Positions 40,411 through 49,041 of a DNA stretch of 64,000 bases are shown one piece after another. Under the pieces are notes generated by a model, which made no database searches, had not been told where the DNA came from, and worked only from the letters and a program-made list of their open reading frames with translations. Each line of letters begins with the position of its first letter. Position 1 is the stretch's first letter. Origin of the DNA: Bradyrhizobium hereditatis (lineage in GTDB: Bacteria; Pseudomonadota; Alphaproteobacteria; Rhizobiales; Xanthobacteraceae); contig NZ_JAGKJK010000011.1 of NCBI RefSeq assembly GCF_020329435.1, forward strand, positions 1 through 64,000. Direction: 5' to 3'. The position numbers and the translations under genes are program-made.

Positions 40411-41769
40411 TCAGCCTTTCCCGAACGCCAGCACGTGCAGGCCGAGCCGCCGGCGCACGATCCAGAACAGCAGCACCGTCTCGAACGCCAGCGAGATCGA
40501 GGTCGCGGCCGCCGCGCCGTGACCGCCGAAGCGCGGCACCAGCATCACGCAGAGCACAACGTTCATGACGAAGGCGAGCGCATAGGCCAGGGCGCAGATG
40601 TGCTGATGGCCAAGCATGTTGAGCAGCCGCTCGACTGGGCCAATCGCGGAGCGCACCACGAGTCCGACAGCGGCGATGAACATGATGTCATAGCCGACCA
40701 CGAATTGCGGCCCGAACAGCCACAATAGCGGCTTGCCGAGCGCCAATAGCAGGATGGTTGCGGCAAGCGACGGCCAGAACGTCCACTGGATCGCATGTGC
40801 CACATAGGCCGATAGCCGCTGCTTGTCGCCCTGCGCATGATATTCTGCAAAGCGATGCGCCGTCGTTGCCGACATCGCGTAGTGAATGAACGAGACCAGC
40901 GCCAACGTCTTCACCACGGCGAAATAGATGCCGACTTCTTCCGACGAGCGGAATTGCTGCAGCACCAGGACGTCGGTGTAGGACAGCAGCAGGTAAAATC
41001 CTTCGACCATCAGGATCGGCAGCGAGACCGCGAGCCAGCCGCGGAAATCATAGGCCTTGGGGCCGGGTTCGACATGGCCGCCGAGCCTGCGGTTGAGCAC
41101 GACCATCTGGCCGATCATCGCGATCCATACCGCCGCGGCGCTCGCCAGCATCGCGGCGGTGGCGCCGAGATTGAAGCCGAGCACGAAGGCACCGGCAGTG
41201 AAGCCGACGATCAGCGCCTGCCGCACGATGAATTGCGGCATCAGGCCGAGTTGCATCCAGTCATGCGATCGCGCGATGCCGTCCTGGGTGTTGGCGACGA
41301 CGAAGGCCGGCAGTGTCAGGCAGCCAATATAGAGAGGAACGATCGCATTGGCCTCGATCCACGGCGACAATGCCTTCACCACGCCCGCCAGCAGCAGCGA
41401 GACGAGGGAGGAAACCGTGAAGGTGATCCAGCGGCTGCCCGAGAGAAAGCCGCGCAGCAGGGCATGTTCGCCACGGATCCGGTACTCCGGAATGATCTTC
41501 TGCGCCGATGCCGAGATGCCGAAATCCATCATGCTGCCGAGCAGAAGCACCCAGGTCCAGACATAGACATAGACGCCGTAATCCGAGCCGCCCATCCAGC
41601 GCGCCAGCAGGATCTGCGAGAAATAAGCGAGCGCAGCGCTGAGCACGCGGATGATGAAGATCGTGCCGGCCAGGCGCCGCGTGACGGAAGCTTCATTGGA
41701 GCCGCCGAGCATCGCGCGCAGGCGCGCGATCACGCCGGCAGGCGGGGCGGTTGCGGATTGCGTATCCAT
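40411..41769 (-). CDS. Polysaccharide flippase-like membrane protein (MATE/MVF superfamily)
   Basis: A 452-residue protein with about 12-14 helices of the Wzx/RfbX type (SAALAYFSQILLARWMGGSDYGVYVYVWTW is the classic N-terminal helix pair). The C-terminal VRRRLGLHVLAFGKG is short. Such proteins flip lipid-linked oligosaccharides for exopolysaccharide or lipopolysaccharide. No glycosyltransferase is adjacent, so the substrate is open. ATG 41769 (MDTQSATAPP) is chosen. Confidence 0.9.
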   Translation of the reverse strand: MDTQSATAPPAGVIARLRAMLGGSNEASVTRRLAGTIFIIRVLSAALAYFSQILLARWMGGSDYGVYVYVWTWVLLLGSMMDFGISASAQKIIPEYRIRGEHALLRGFLSGSRWITFTVSSLVSLLLAGVVKALSPWIEANAIVPLYIGCLTLPAFVVANTQDGIARSHDWMQLGLMPQFIVRQALIVGFTAGAFVLGFNLGATAAMLASAAAVWIAMIGQMVVLNRRLGGHVEPGPKAYDFRGWLAVSLPILMVEGFYLLLSYTDVLVLQQFRSSEEVGIYFAVVKTLALVSFIHYAMSATTAHRFAEYHAQGDKQRLSAYVAHAIQWTFWPSLAATILLLALGKPLLWLFGPQFVVGYDIMFIAAVGLVVRSAIGPVERLLNMLGHQHICALAYALAFVMNVVLCVMLVPRFGGHGAAAATSISLAFETVLLFWIVRRRLGLHVLAFGKG

Positions 41770-42233
41770 CACGGCCACAAGGGTGCATCCCCGAAATACG
41801 CCGCGAGGTAGCGGCGATCGGTTGGATGTATCAACCATTCGTTAAGATTCGGTTGGGCGGAACCTGTCAGGTCCCGTTGGCGGGGTACCCTGAAAGGGGC
41901 TTTGTAGTCGCATGCCGGGCGAGCTTTGCGCGTTTTGCGACCGACGCGACGCGCGCCTAATGATCGTTAGCACCGGGCGAGCTGGAGATGGGCTTCAGCG
42001 AGCCCGGCTCGCTGGACAGGGCGGTGGGCGACGGTCTGGGGGAGGTCTCGCGATACCAATAGACGGAGGCAAGGTTCGCGCTCACTTTCGATCAGTAACG
42101 ATCGGACGCTCGGAACGTTGGCCTAGCCGAGAGGCGAGAATGGATCGGCGAATTGGGCATCATCGCATGAGCAGGGTTGGAGAGGGATGCGACCCGCGTG
42201 AGTGATCGCAAATCGCATCCGGGCAGATTTGGC
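41770..42233. other. Intergenic gap without supported gene
   Basis: These 464 bp hold open frames without codon bias or ribosome sites. A GGAAC at about 41860 lacks a correctly spaced CGTT. I see no hairpin repeat of the families found elsewhere. Confidence 0.6.
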
Positions 42234-42581
42234 TCAATTAGCTGATAGCTTTTGCTTGTCGTCCGCCTGTGGCGTCCGATCGATTCCCCAGCGCAATGTT
42301 GGCGACAGCAGGAGGTCGGTTTTGAATGCGTTGCTCGTCGTGTCCCATTTCATCCAGGGTATCGAGTCGATGTAGGGAACTGGTGGCAAGGTGATCGAAG
42401 TCACGGCGCGATCGGAAGGCTGCTGGTTATGCGGACTATCCATTCCCCACGCTGCCAGCGCCGGCATGGCCAACGCCGTACCGATGCAAGCTGCAATCAA
42501 GCGCCGGATAAAGCGGCGATCCTTGGTGGCCTTTTTGCCCATCTCCGCCCGAGCGGAGACAATGGTGTGATCAGTGATCAT
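42234..42581 (-). CDS. Hypothetical exported protein
   Basis: A 115-residue protein I do not recognise. A basic N-terminus (MGKKATKDRRFIRRL) precedes a hydrophobic stretch IAACIGTALAMPALAAWG that looks like a signal peptide with AxA cleavage near residue 45. A mature part of about 70 residues follows (SITLPPVPYIDSIPWMKWD, LLLSPTLRWGIDR). ATG 42581 has a strong AGGAGG 6 bp upstream, which lies inside the end of the preceding 39-residue gene. Confidence 0.65.
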   Translation of the reverse strand: MITDHTIVSARAEMGKKATKDRRFIRRLIAACIGTALAMPALAAWGMDSPHNQQPSDRAVTSITLPPVPYIDSIPWMKWDTTSNAFKTDLLLSPTLRWGIDRTPQADDKQKLSAN

Positions 42582-42582
42582 C

Positions 42583-42702
42583 TCATCCTCCTATCGTTCG
42601 AAAACTGATCCAGGCGATTGTTGCGAAGCTCATTGCGAACATGAGCCAATCCAGAGCGAGCGCTGCACGCTTGAGCGGCCTTCGCCGAACAGATGTGCTC
42701 AT
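42583..42702 (-). CDS. 39-residue small membrane protein (unlisted)
   Basis: The minus-strand frame from ATG 42702 encodes a basic head MSTSVRRRPLKRAALALD followed by one hydrophobic helix WLMFAMSFATIAWISF and RTIGG, then TGA. A GGGAGC ribosome site precedes it. Its stop is 1 bp before the next ATG, and the AGGAGG of that gene lies in its last codons, so the two look like a coupled pair. No family is recognised. Confidence 0.5.
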   Translation of the reverse strand: MSTSVRRRPLKRAALALDWLMFAMSFATIAWISFRTIGG

Positions 42703-43120
42703 CTCAAGCTCCCGTCGTTGCATCCTTTCTTTGTTTGGCGAATGCGTCGCTTGGTTTCGAAGCCAGGCTCTGCATTCAGTAGCGCCCCTGCGGCGTCAAA
42801 GCGCCTCCGGCGCGGAAAACGATCTGGGAGGCGGAAAAATTGGGTTCAAGAGGTCGGCCAAAAATTTTTGATGCGCGCGGGGACCGGCCGAGCTGTAGCC
42901 TTGCGCAACTGTCGCTGGTGCCGAAACGATGCAGGTCACCGGAACAAAACCGCCGTGTCATGGTTTAATGCGCGGAGCCATCGCCCGCCGTCACAACGGC
43001 GCCTGTAGCGGATAGCCAAAGGTCTAAAGGACCCGCCGTTATTCAACACGAGCGCTCGCGCGGATAGCCAAAGGCGATGGCTGCCATCCAACCCGTATGG
43101 TCCCGCGCCCAAGCCGCGAG
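42703..43120. other. Intergenic gap without supported gene
   Basis: These 418 bp contain two copies of GCGGATAGCCAAAGG (about 43010 and 43059) and a GGAAC-N16-GGTT (42941-42965), one mismatch from the EcfG consensus but about 155 bp from the next plus-strand start. Confidence 0.5.
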
Positions 43121-43276
43121 ATGGACGACCCAAGCGACCTGGTTCTGGCGATGTTAGGATTGGCGATAGCTGCCGTCATGCTGGTGGCTGGTACGCTCTA
43201 TCTCGTCATGACGCCCGATCCCCTGCCAGTCCATACGGCGCCGCCGGCCGTGCAGGCAATGCCCCCAGTCTCGTAG
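43121..43276 (+). CDS. 51-residue small membrane protein (unlisted)
   Basis: ATG 43121 starts MDDPSDLVLAMLGLAIAAV, continuing with a hydrophobic helix to about residue 30 (LVAGTLYLVM). A proline-rich tail TPDPLPVHTAPPAVQ and MPPVS precede TAG. Single-pass topology and third-position GC support it; the ribosome site (GCGAG) is weak. No family is recognised. Confidence 0.45.
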   Translation: MDDPSDLVLAMLGLAIAAVMLVAGTLYLVMTPDPLPVHTAPPAVQAMPPVS

Positions 43277-43475
43277 CGCATTCCTTTCGTACCGTTGGTT
43301 GCCGAACAGGAGGGCACATCTTGCCGCGCAGCGTGTCGGCACTCGGTCGGCGCGTGAGCGCCCGGCTTCGGAGCGACTTTCCGGCGACGGCGATACCGGT
43401 TGCTGGGCTGGCGGGAACTTTTCTGATTTTTTGAACTTTTAGCTCCGGTCGCATGGTGCGGCCGGGGAGGACAAT

Positions 43476-43733
43476 ATGAAACTGCTTGTTACCGCTATTA
43501 CGATCACCACTGCGCTGGCTGTAAGCCCGGCTTTTGCTGCGAAGATGGCGGCTTGCACCAGCGAAAACATGGCCAAACTCGTCACCTCCAGCGCCACTAT
43601 GCCTGACACTCCGGCTAAGGCTGCGATGATGAAGGAGATGGGTGCGGCAAATGCCGCTATGGCAAAGGGCGATATGCGGGGTGCTTGCAAGAGCTATATG
43701 CGCGCTCAGCAAATCAGCGGGCAGAAAAGCTAG
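43476..43733 (+). CDS. Small exported protein
   Basis: An 85-residue secreted protein. The signal peptide MKLLVTAITITTALAVSPAFA is followed by a methionine-rich mature part (KMAACTSENMAKLVTSS, AAMMKEMGAANAAMAKGDM) with two cysteines (CTSEN and GACKSYMRAQ). ATG 43476 has a strong GGGGAGGA site 6 bp upstream and a perfect hairpin follows the stop. A methionine-rich periplasmic protein could bind copper (inference only). Confidence 0.85.
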   Translation: MKLLVTAITITTALAVSPAFAAKMAACTSENMAKLVTSSATMPDTPAKAAMMKEMGAANAAMAKGDMRGACKSYMRAQQISGQKS

Positions 43734-43747
43734 GAGTTATCCCCAAA

Positions 43748-43771
43748 GGAGAGCCGGCTGACCGGCTCTCC
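43748..43771 (+). terminator. Terminator-like hairpin
   Basis: A perfect 10-bp stem GGAGAGCCGG / CCGGCTCTCC with a CTGA loop lies 15 bp after the stop. There is no clear T-tract. Confidence 0.7.
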
Positions 43772-43880
43772 TCGTATCGAAAACATTTCTGAACCGGTTC
43801 GGAAAGCCTTTTGGCGCGGCGCGCAGGTGTTTCTTGCGCGCCGATGGCGTTATCGAACGCTTGGCGAAAGCTGGCAGGCC

Positions 43881-44717
43881 TCAATTCAGATTGACGTTGA
43901 ACTCGTAGGCCCGGTCGCCACCGACGAGGGTCAGCTTGAGCGCGGCTCCTTCGGGGCTGGCGCCGGGAGGCAGGCCCTCGAGTTCGAATGCGAAGCGCTT
44001 GACGCCGGGCGGACTTTGCTCGACCAGCCTCGGCACCGGCAGCGCCCAGTCGGGCGTCGGCCCCTCGACGAACAGGTTGACCTCCTTGGCCTCGGGCGCC
44101 GTGACATCGACCAGCACGCCAGTCTTTCCCTCGCGTCTGACGTCGCGGATGGTCAGCGGATTGGGGTCACCGATATTGGCAGGCTTCGGCACCGCATTGA
44201 GCGCATCGGACAGCGTGCCGTCCTCGGTGCTTGCCACGCTGGCAAAGGCGAGTTCGGCGCGGGCCTCGACGGGTATGCAGATCTTCTCGCAGACCGCGTA
44301 ACTGATGTTGGCCCGCAGCATCACCGGCTTGTCGGCATTCTTGGCGACGATGCGCAGCGGCAGCACGACCTGCTGCTTGTAGCCCAGCGCCGTGCCGCCG
44401 GCGCCGTCGTCAAATTTGGTTGGCGCCGGCCACAGCACCGTCACGGCTTCGACATTATCGGATTTGGAGAAATCGAAGCGGGGCGGGACGCCGGAATCGC
44501 CCGGGGTGCGCCAATAGGTCTTCCAGCCCGGCTGCAACTGAATGGCAATGCCGCCGAGCAGCACAGTGCCGCTGCGCGATCCCGCCAGCAGCCGAAGCGC
44601 GGAATGTGCGTCGTGTTGCCACGGCGAAGCATCCTGGGCGCGAACCTCCGGTGCTGTACACGCGAGATATAGTGCGGCGACGCCGAGCGCGGCGCGCAGG
44701 GGAACCATCAGGATCAT
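43881..44717 (-). CDS. DsbD N-terminal (alpha) domain-like exported protein
   Basis: A 278-residue periplasmic protein. A signal peptide (LRAALGVAALYLACTAPEVRA) precedes a DsbD-alpha / DsbC-like domain: GWKTYWRTPGDSGVPPRFDF, then LRANISYAVCEKICIPVEA with the reactive C-x3-C pair. The membrane and thioredoxin domains of DsbD are absent, so it would need a partner. It could receive electrons for periplasmic thiol reduction or copper handling (ScsB-like N-terminal part). ATG 44717 or 44708 may start it. It is divergent from yqgE. Confidence 0.85.
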   Translation of the reverse strand: MILMVPLRAALGVAALYLACTAPEVRAQDASPWQHDAHSALRLLAGSRSGTVLLGGIAIQLQPGWKTYWRTPGDSGVPPRFDFSKSDNVEAVTVLWPAPTKFDDGAGGTALGYKQQVVLPLRIVAKNADKPVMLRANISYAVCEKICIPVEARAELAFASVASTEDGTLSDALNAVPKPANIGDPNPLTIRDVRREGKTGVLVDVTAPEAKEVNLFVEGPTPDWALPVPRLVEQSPPGVKRFAFELEGLPPGASPEGAALKLTLVGGDRAYEFNVNLN

Positions 44718-44854
44718 GGCACGTCTTTACAAGCAAGTTTCGGCGCTAACCATTGAATTGCGTGTGATCGCAGGGCGAATGATACCGGAAGCTTGATTGA
44801 CAGAAACCGCACCCGATATCAGGATATGATACCATCAAGAGAGGCCTTTTTCGG

Positions 44855-45505
44855 ATGAGCCCTGAAGGCAAGACACCGAAGCCCGTTCGCCGCAAACCCG
44901 CCGGCCTTGGCGACAATTCGTCCGGCGAAGGCTATCTGGACGGCCGCCTGCTGATCGCGATGCCTGTCATGGGCGATCCGCGCTTCGAGCGCTCTGTCAT
45001 CTATATGTGCGCCCATTCGTCGGAAGGCGCGATGGGCATCATCGTCAACCGTCCGGCCGGCAGCATCGATTTTCCGGGATTGCTGGTGCAACTCGACATC
45101 ATCCAGAAGGCCGACCAGATCAAGCTGCCGGAAACCGCCGAAACGTTGCAGGTGCTGCGAGGCGGCCCGGTCGATACCGGCCGCGGCTTCGTGCTGCATT
45201 CGAGCGATTTCTTCATCAAGGACGCGACGCTGAACATCGACGAGGGCATCTGCCTGACGGCAACGGTGGATATCCTCAAGGCCATCGCCCAGGGCACTGG
45301 ACCAAAGCACGCGATCCTGGCGCTGGGCTATGCCGGCTGGGCGCCGGGCCAGCTCGAGAACGAGATCCAGCACAATGGCTGGCTGCATTGCGACGCCGAT
45401 CCGGATCTGATTTTCGGCGACGACGTCGAAGAAAAGTACCAGCGCGCGCTGCGCAAGATCGGCATCGATCCCGGCATGCTGTCGAACGAAGCCGGGCACG
45501 CCTGA
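44855..45505 (+). CDS. YqgE/AlgH family protein (DUF179)
   Basis: A 216-residue DUF179 protein. The family motifs LIAMPVMGDPRFERSVIYMC, EGAMGIIVNRP, LRGGPVDTGRGFVLHS and GYAGWAPGQLENEI are all present. An N-terminal basic extension of about 28 residues (KTPKPVRRKPAG) is unusual for enterobacterial members but common in alphaproteobacteria. The function is unknown; AlgH was linked to alginate regulation in Pseudomonas. ATG 44855 is used. Confidence 0.94.
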   Translation: MSPEGKTPKPVRRKPAGLGDNSSGEGYLDGRLLIAMPVMGDPRFERSVIYMCAHSSEGAMGIIVNRPAGSIDFPGLLVQLDIIQKADQIKLPETAETLQVLRGGPVDTGRGFVLHSSDFFIKDATLNIDEGICLTATVDILKAIAQGTGPKHAILALGYAGWAPGQLENEIQHNGWLHCDADPDLIFGDDVEEKYQRALRKIGIDPGMLSNEAGHA

Positions 45506-45508
45506 GGT

Positions 45509-45661
45509 CGTCATTGCCGGGCTCGACCCGGCAATCGATCAAAAAGATGCTTTTGCGAAGGTGATGGATGCGCGGGTCCCGGCTACGCCAAGGCTTCGCC
45601 GCGGCTTTCCAGTGCTGGCGCGCCGAAGCTTTAGCGCAGGCGGCAAGCCCGCGCATGACGG
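45509..45661. repeat. Palindromic intergenic repeat, family 3
   Basis: Starts GTCATTGCCGGGCTCGACCC and ends GCCCGCGCATGACGG, with an internal GATGGATGCGCGGGTCCCGG block. It fills the space between yqgE and the dioxygenase gene. Confidence 0.7.
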
Positions 45662-45679
45662 TCTGTGAGCGTCGACAGA

Positions 45680-46567
45680 TTACTCCGCCGCCTGTTGCGC
45701 CACCGTCGGCTCGGTGCCGGCGACCGTAGCGCGGCGCATGTCGCGCGGTTGCGACTGATCGTAGCGCCGCACCCGGTGCATGGTCTGGCGGTTGTCCCAC
45801 ATCACGAGGTCATGCAACGTCCATTTGTGAACGTAGACGAATTCCGGCTGCGTTGCGTGCTCAGTGAGGTCGCGCAGCAGAAGCCGCGCCTCGGGCATGC
45901 TCATGCCTTTGATGGCGCCCGCATGCGACGACAGATACAGCGACTTGCGGCCATGCACCGGATGCGTCCGCACCAGCCGCTGCAGCACCGGCTTGAACAT
46001 CTCTTTCTCTTCATCGGTATAATCGAGGAAGCCGAGCGAGCCGCGCGAATACATCAGCGAATGCTCGCAGATCAGGTCTTCGATCTCGGCCTTGGTCTCG
46101 TCGTCGAGCGCATCATAGGCCGCGCGCATATCGGCAAATTCGGTATTGCCGCCCTTCGGGTTCACCACCCGCGCGGACAACAGTGAGAATTTCGCCGGGA
46201 TCGGGCGGAACGAGCTGTCGGAATGCCAGAGGCAATTGCCAAGATTGAAGAGATGCGCGCGGCTGTCGCGCGGCAGCGGCTTGCCGTCCTTGCCGAGATT
46301 GGAGACGTCGTTCAGGCCCGTGGTGAGGCGATACTCTTCCTTCTTTACGATCGTGCCGCCGCGCGCCTTTTCGCGCTCGCCGAAATTCAGCGCAAAGGCC
46401 AGCTGCTGCTCGTCAGTGATGTCCTGGCCGTGAAACACCAGCACGGCATATTTGTCCATGGCCGCTTCGACCTCGGCCGCCTGCTCCTTGGTGAGCGGCA
46501 CGCGCAAATCGAGGCCGGACACCTCGCCGACAAAATGCTTGTGCAACTGACGAATGGCCAAGGCCAT
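45680..46567 (-). CDS. TauD/TfdA-family alpha-ketoglutarate dioxygenase (TfdA-alpha-like)
   Basis: A 295-residue Fe(II)/2-oxoglutarate dioxygenase. The iron ligands are the HxD of NCLWHSDSSFR (about 113) and the distal His in TMHRVRRYD (about 263), with the 2-oxoglutarate Arg nearby (RRATVAGTEP). The sequence strongly resembles the TfdA-alpha proteins of Bradyrhizobium, which can cleave 2,4-D-type aryloxyacetates weakly and whose natural substrates are unknown (recalled). The two SDR genes next to it fit a small catabolic cluster. Confidence 0.9.
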   Translation of the reverse strand: MALAIRQLHKHFVGEVSGLDLRVPLTKEQAAEVEAAMDKYAVLVFHGQDITDEQQLAFALNFGEREKARGGTIVKKEEYRLTTGLNDVSNLGKDGKPLPRDSRAHLFNLGNCLWHSDSSFRPIPAKFSLLSARVVNPKGGNTEFADMRAAYDALDDETKAEIEDLICEHSLMYSRGSLGFLDYTDEEKEMFKPVLQRLVRTHPVHGRKSLYLSSHAGAIKGMSMPEARLLLRDLTEHATQPEFVYVHKWTLHDLVMWDNRQTMHRVRRYDQSQPRDMRRATVAGTEPTVAQQAAE

Positions 46568-46761
46568 GGGCTGCTCTCCCCTAATATTGCTTTTTCGGAA
46601 AGGCTACTCCCGAGGCGCGCGATGTCAACGAGCCCGGGTCTGCCGGCGCCGCATGGCCTTGTGTCCCGGACGCAGGTAGCTTCACTTAAACGGTGAACCG
46701 CAGGGCAGGGACGCACTGGACGCCGGTTCAGCATTGCATCCTGCGCAGCATCCGGGAACGC

Positions 46762-47541
46762 TCAGGCATTCCTGGCCATGAGCCCTCCGTCCACGGGAAT
46801 GACGGCGCCGGTCAGGAACGAGGCGGCCGGCAGGCAGAGGCTCAGCGTCATGTGCGCCACTTCCTCAGGATCGCCGTAGCGGCCGAGCGCGGTGCGGCGC
46901 TTGGCGTAGATCGTCTTGTGCTCTTCGGAAATCCGTTCGGTAATCGCAGTGCGGATTGGACCCGGGCAGATGCAGTTCACGGTGATGCCCTCGCGGCCGA
47001 GTTCGACGGCGAGCGAGCGGGTGAGGCTGGTGACGCCGCCCTTCGCCGCAGAGTAGGGGCTGTGCAGCGCGGTCGCGCCGAGCGCCTCGGTCGAGGCGAT
47101 ATTGACGATGCGCGGGCACTTCGATCGGCGCAAATGCGGCAGCGCGGCGCGGATGATGCGTGGATGCGCTGACAGCATCACGGACAGTGCCTTGTCCCAG
47201 GCGGCATCATAACCTTGCTCGTCGATCGCCACGCGCACGGAGATGCCGGCATTGTTGATGACGATATCGAGTCCGCCAAAATGGGCGGCGACATCGTTGA
47301 CGACCCTGATGATGTCATCGGGCTTGGCGACATCAAGCACCCAGGCTTTCGCGGCGCCGCCTTTTGCGGTGATCTCGCCGGCGACGGCCTGTGTGGCTTC
47401 CGCATTGAGATCGGTGACGGCAACATTGGCTCCCTCGGCCGCGAACACCAGCGCCGTAGCGCGGCCCATGCCGCTGGCGGCACCGGTGACGAGAACGGTC
47501 AGGCCTTTGACCGAGCGGCTGAGCTCTTTGAAATCTGACAT
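46762..47541 (-). CDS. SDR family oxidoreductase
   Basis: A 259-residue classical short-chain dehydrogenase. The cofactor motif is VTGAASGMGRATA, DLN follows the second strand (NAD preference), NNAG is at about 92, and catalytic STEALG...YSAAKGG is present. It ends TGAVIPVDGGLMARNA. ATG 47541 (MSDFKELSRS) is used because the frame upstream overlaps the divergent promoter. It is in the same direction as the TfdA-like gene 195 bp downstream and divergent from a second SDR. Confidence 0.93.
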   Translation of the reverse strand: MSDFKELSRSVKGLTVLVTGAASGMGRATALVFAAEGANVAVTDLNAEATQAVAGEITAKGGAAKAWVLDVAKPDDIIRVVNDVAAHFGGLDIVINNAGISVRVAIDEQGYDAAWDKALSVMLSAHPRIIRAALPHLRRSKCPRIVNIASTEALGATALHSPYSAAKGGVTSLTRSLAVELGREGITVNCICPGPIRTAITERISEEHKTIYAKRRTALGRYGDPEEVAHMTLSLCLPAASFLTGAVIPVDGGLMARNA

Positions 47542-47716
47542 GATGTGATCCGGACAGAGGTGCGCGTTGCAGGATTGACAAGGCTGGCACCGATCCGCAG
47601 ACAGGTCAAACGAAGCCGAGCGAGGTGCAAACGTGAACGATATTAGGACGAGTTTCTGATGGTCAAATTCCTCGATGAAGGCTTGAACTAGAGCACAACA
47701 AAAAAGGATCGCAGGG

Positions 47717-48451
47717 ATGAACGAACTGGATTTCAGCGGCAAGCAGGTGTTGGTGGTTGGTGGCTCCAGCGGCATCGGTAACGGCATCGCGCAGGCCTTT
47801 CGCGCAAAGGGCGCGAAGGTCGCGGTCTGCGGCACCCGCAATAGCGCGGCCGATTACTCGCCCGACGAGGGATCGCATCTTGAAGGGCTCGACTATTTTC
47901 AGCTCGACGTCAGCGATGCGCAGGCCATTCAATTCCTCAAGCCGTCTTTCGAAAAACTCCATGTGCTGGTGCTCGCGCAAGGCGCGGTGATCTACCGCCG
48001 CGGCGAGTTCGAGATGGAGGGCTTTCGAAAAGTGCTGGAAGTCAACCTGATCAGCTTGATGGCGTGCGCGACCAAGTTTCAGCCGATGCTGAGTGCGAGC
48101 CAGGGATCGCTGATCATCGTCAGTTCGACCGCCGCCTATCATTCCACCATGGGCAATCCAGCCTACAACGCCTCGAAGACCGGCGCGGTGGGCCTGACGC
48201 GCACGCTTGGTGAGGCCTGGGCGGGAAACGGCATTCGCGTCAACGGCATCGCGCCCGGCCTGGTCGACACCAAGATGACCAAGGCGACCACGGCTAATCC
48301 GAAAAGGCTCGAAGGCGCGCTGGAGCGGATTCCACTGAAGCGGCTCGGCACGCCCGCCGATATGGCCGGCGCGGCGCTGTTCCTTGCCTCGCCGCTGGCG
48401 TCCTACATCATCGGCCAGACGATCGTGGTCGATGGCGGGCTGATCCTGTAA
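47717..48451 (+). CDS. SDR family oxidoreductase
   Basis: A 244-residue SDR with VVGGSSGIGNGIA, a shortened NNAG equivalent VLAQGAVI (atypical), catalytic SSTAAYHS and YNASKTG, and GIAPGLVDTKMT. The atypical NNAG region may alter cofactor binding. ATG 47717 has AAGGATCGCAGGG upstream. It is divergent from the SDR at 46762-47541 and could act in the same pathway. Confidence 0.92.
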   Translation: MNELDFSGKQVLVVGGSSGIGNGIAQAFRAKGAKVAVCGTRNSAADYSPDEGSHLEGLDYFQLDVSDAQAIQFLKPSFEKLHVLVLAQGAVIYRRGEFEMEGFRKVLEVNLISLMACATKFQPMLSASQGSLIIVSSTAAYHSTMGNPAYNASKTGAVGLTRTLGEAWAGNGIRVNGIAPGLVDTKMTKATTANPKRLEGALERIPLKRLGTPADMAGAALFLASPLASYIIGQTIVVDGGLIL

Positions 48452-48480
48452 GCCCAACACTCGGCGTAAAGCGAGCAGCC

Positions 48481-48505
48481 GGAACCCGGACCGCGCTCGT
48501 CGGTT
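48481..48505 (+). promoter_or_regulatory. Near-consensus EcfG promoter
   Basis: GGAAC (48481-48485), 16 bp, GGTT (48502-48505), one mismatch in the -10 element. It is 29 bp before ATG 48535 of the CsbD-like gene. Confidence 0.55.
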
Positions 48506-48534
48506 ACTTCAGTTGAAAAACAGGAGTAACCGCG

Positions 48535-48912
48535 ATGGACAAGGATCGGATTGTCGGCTCGGCGAAGGAGTTTGGCGGTAAGGTCGAAAGCGCGGCCGGC
48601 GACATGGCCGGCGATGCGAAGACGCAAGCCGAGGGCCGCGTGCGCGAAGCGGCCGGCACCGTGCAGAATCTTTACGGCCAGGCCAAGGATGCCGCCCGCG
48701 ACGCCACCGACGCTGCCGTCAACTATGCCAAGGATGCTTACGAAAACAGCGGCGCGACGGTTCGCAGCGGCCAAAAAGCGGTGGCGAAGACCGTGCAGGA
48801 AAATCCGCTCGGCGCGCTATTGGTCGCAGCCGGAATTGGATTCGCGCTGGCGCTGCTGATGACGCGCCCGCCGCGCCGTCCGCCGCCGCCGCGCTGGCGC
48901 TATTACGGCTAA
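48535..48912 (+). CDS. CsbD-like protein with C-terminal membrane anchor
   Basis: A 125-residue protein. The N-terminal CsbD-like part is MDKDRIVGSAKEFGGKVESA (1-20), then an Ala/Asp-rich amphipathic region, a DUF883-like end ENPLGALLVAAGIGFALALLM (about 90-110) and the basic proline tail TRPPRRPPPPRWRYYG. It combines features of the two stress families found in the 18-22 kb cluster. The near-consensus EcfG promoter supports stress control. Confidence 0.85.
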   Translation: MDKDRIVGSAKEFGGKVESAAGDMAGDAKTQAEGRVREAAGTVQNLYGQAKDAARDATDAAVNYAKDAYENSGATVRSGQKAVAKTVQENPLGALLVAAGIGFALALLMTRPPRRPPPPRWRYYG

Positions 48913-49041
48913 ACCGTAGCAGTCATTCCGCGACGCGCAGCAGCGCGAAGGCCGAAACCAGACGTTTTGGATCGAGACGTACGACGCTGTGCAATAGCAC
49001 ACCGTAATTCGATGCCGGCGCATCGCTTCGGATGGCAGCCC

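Noticed and set aside
40837..41811. 324-residue plus-strand open frame
   Set aside because: Antisense to the flippase gene; charged low-complexity translation without motifs.
41912..42205. 97-residue plus-strand open frame in the gap after the flippase gene
   Set aside because: Biased to Arg/Gly, no ribosome site and no recognisable feature.
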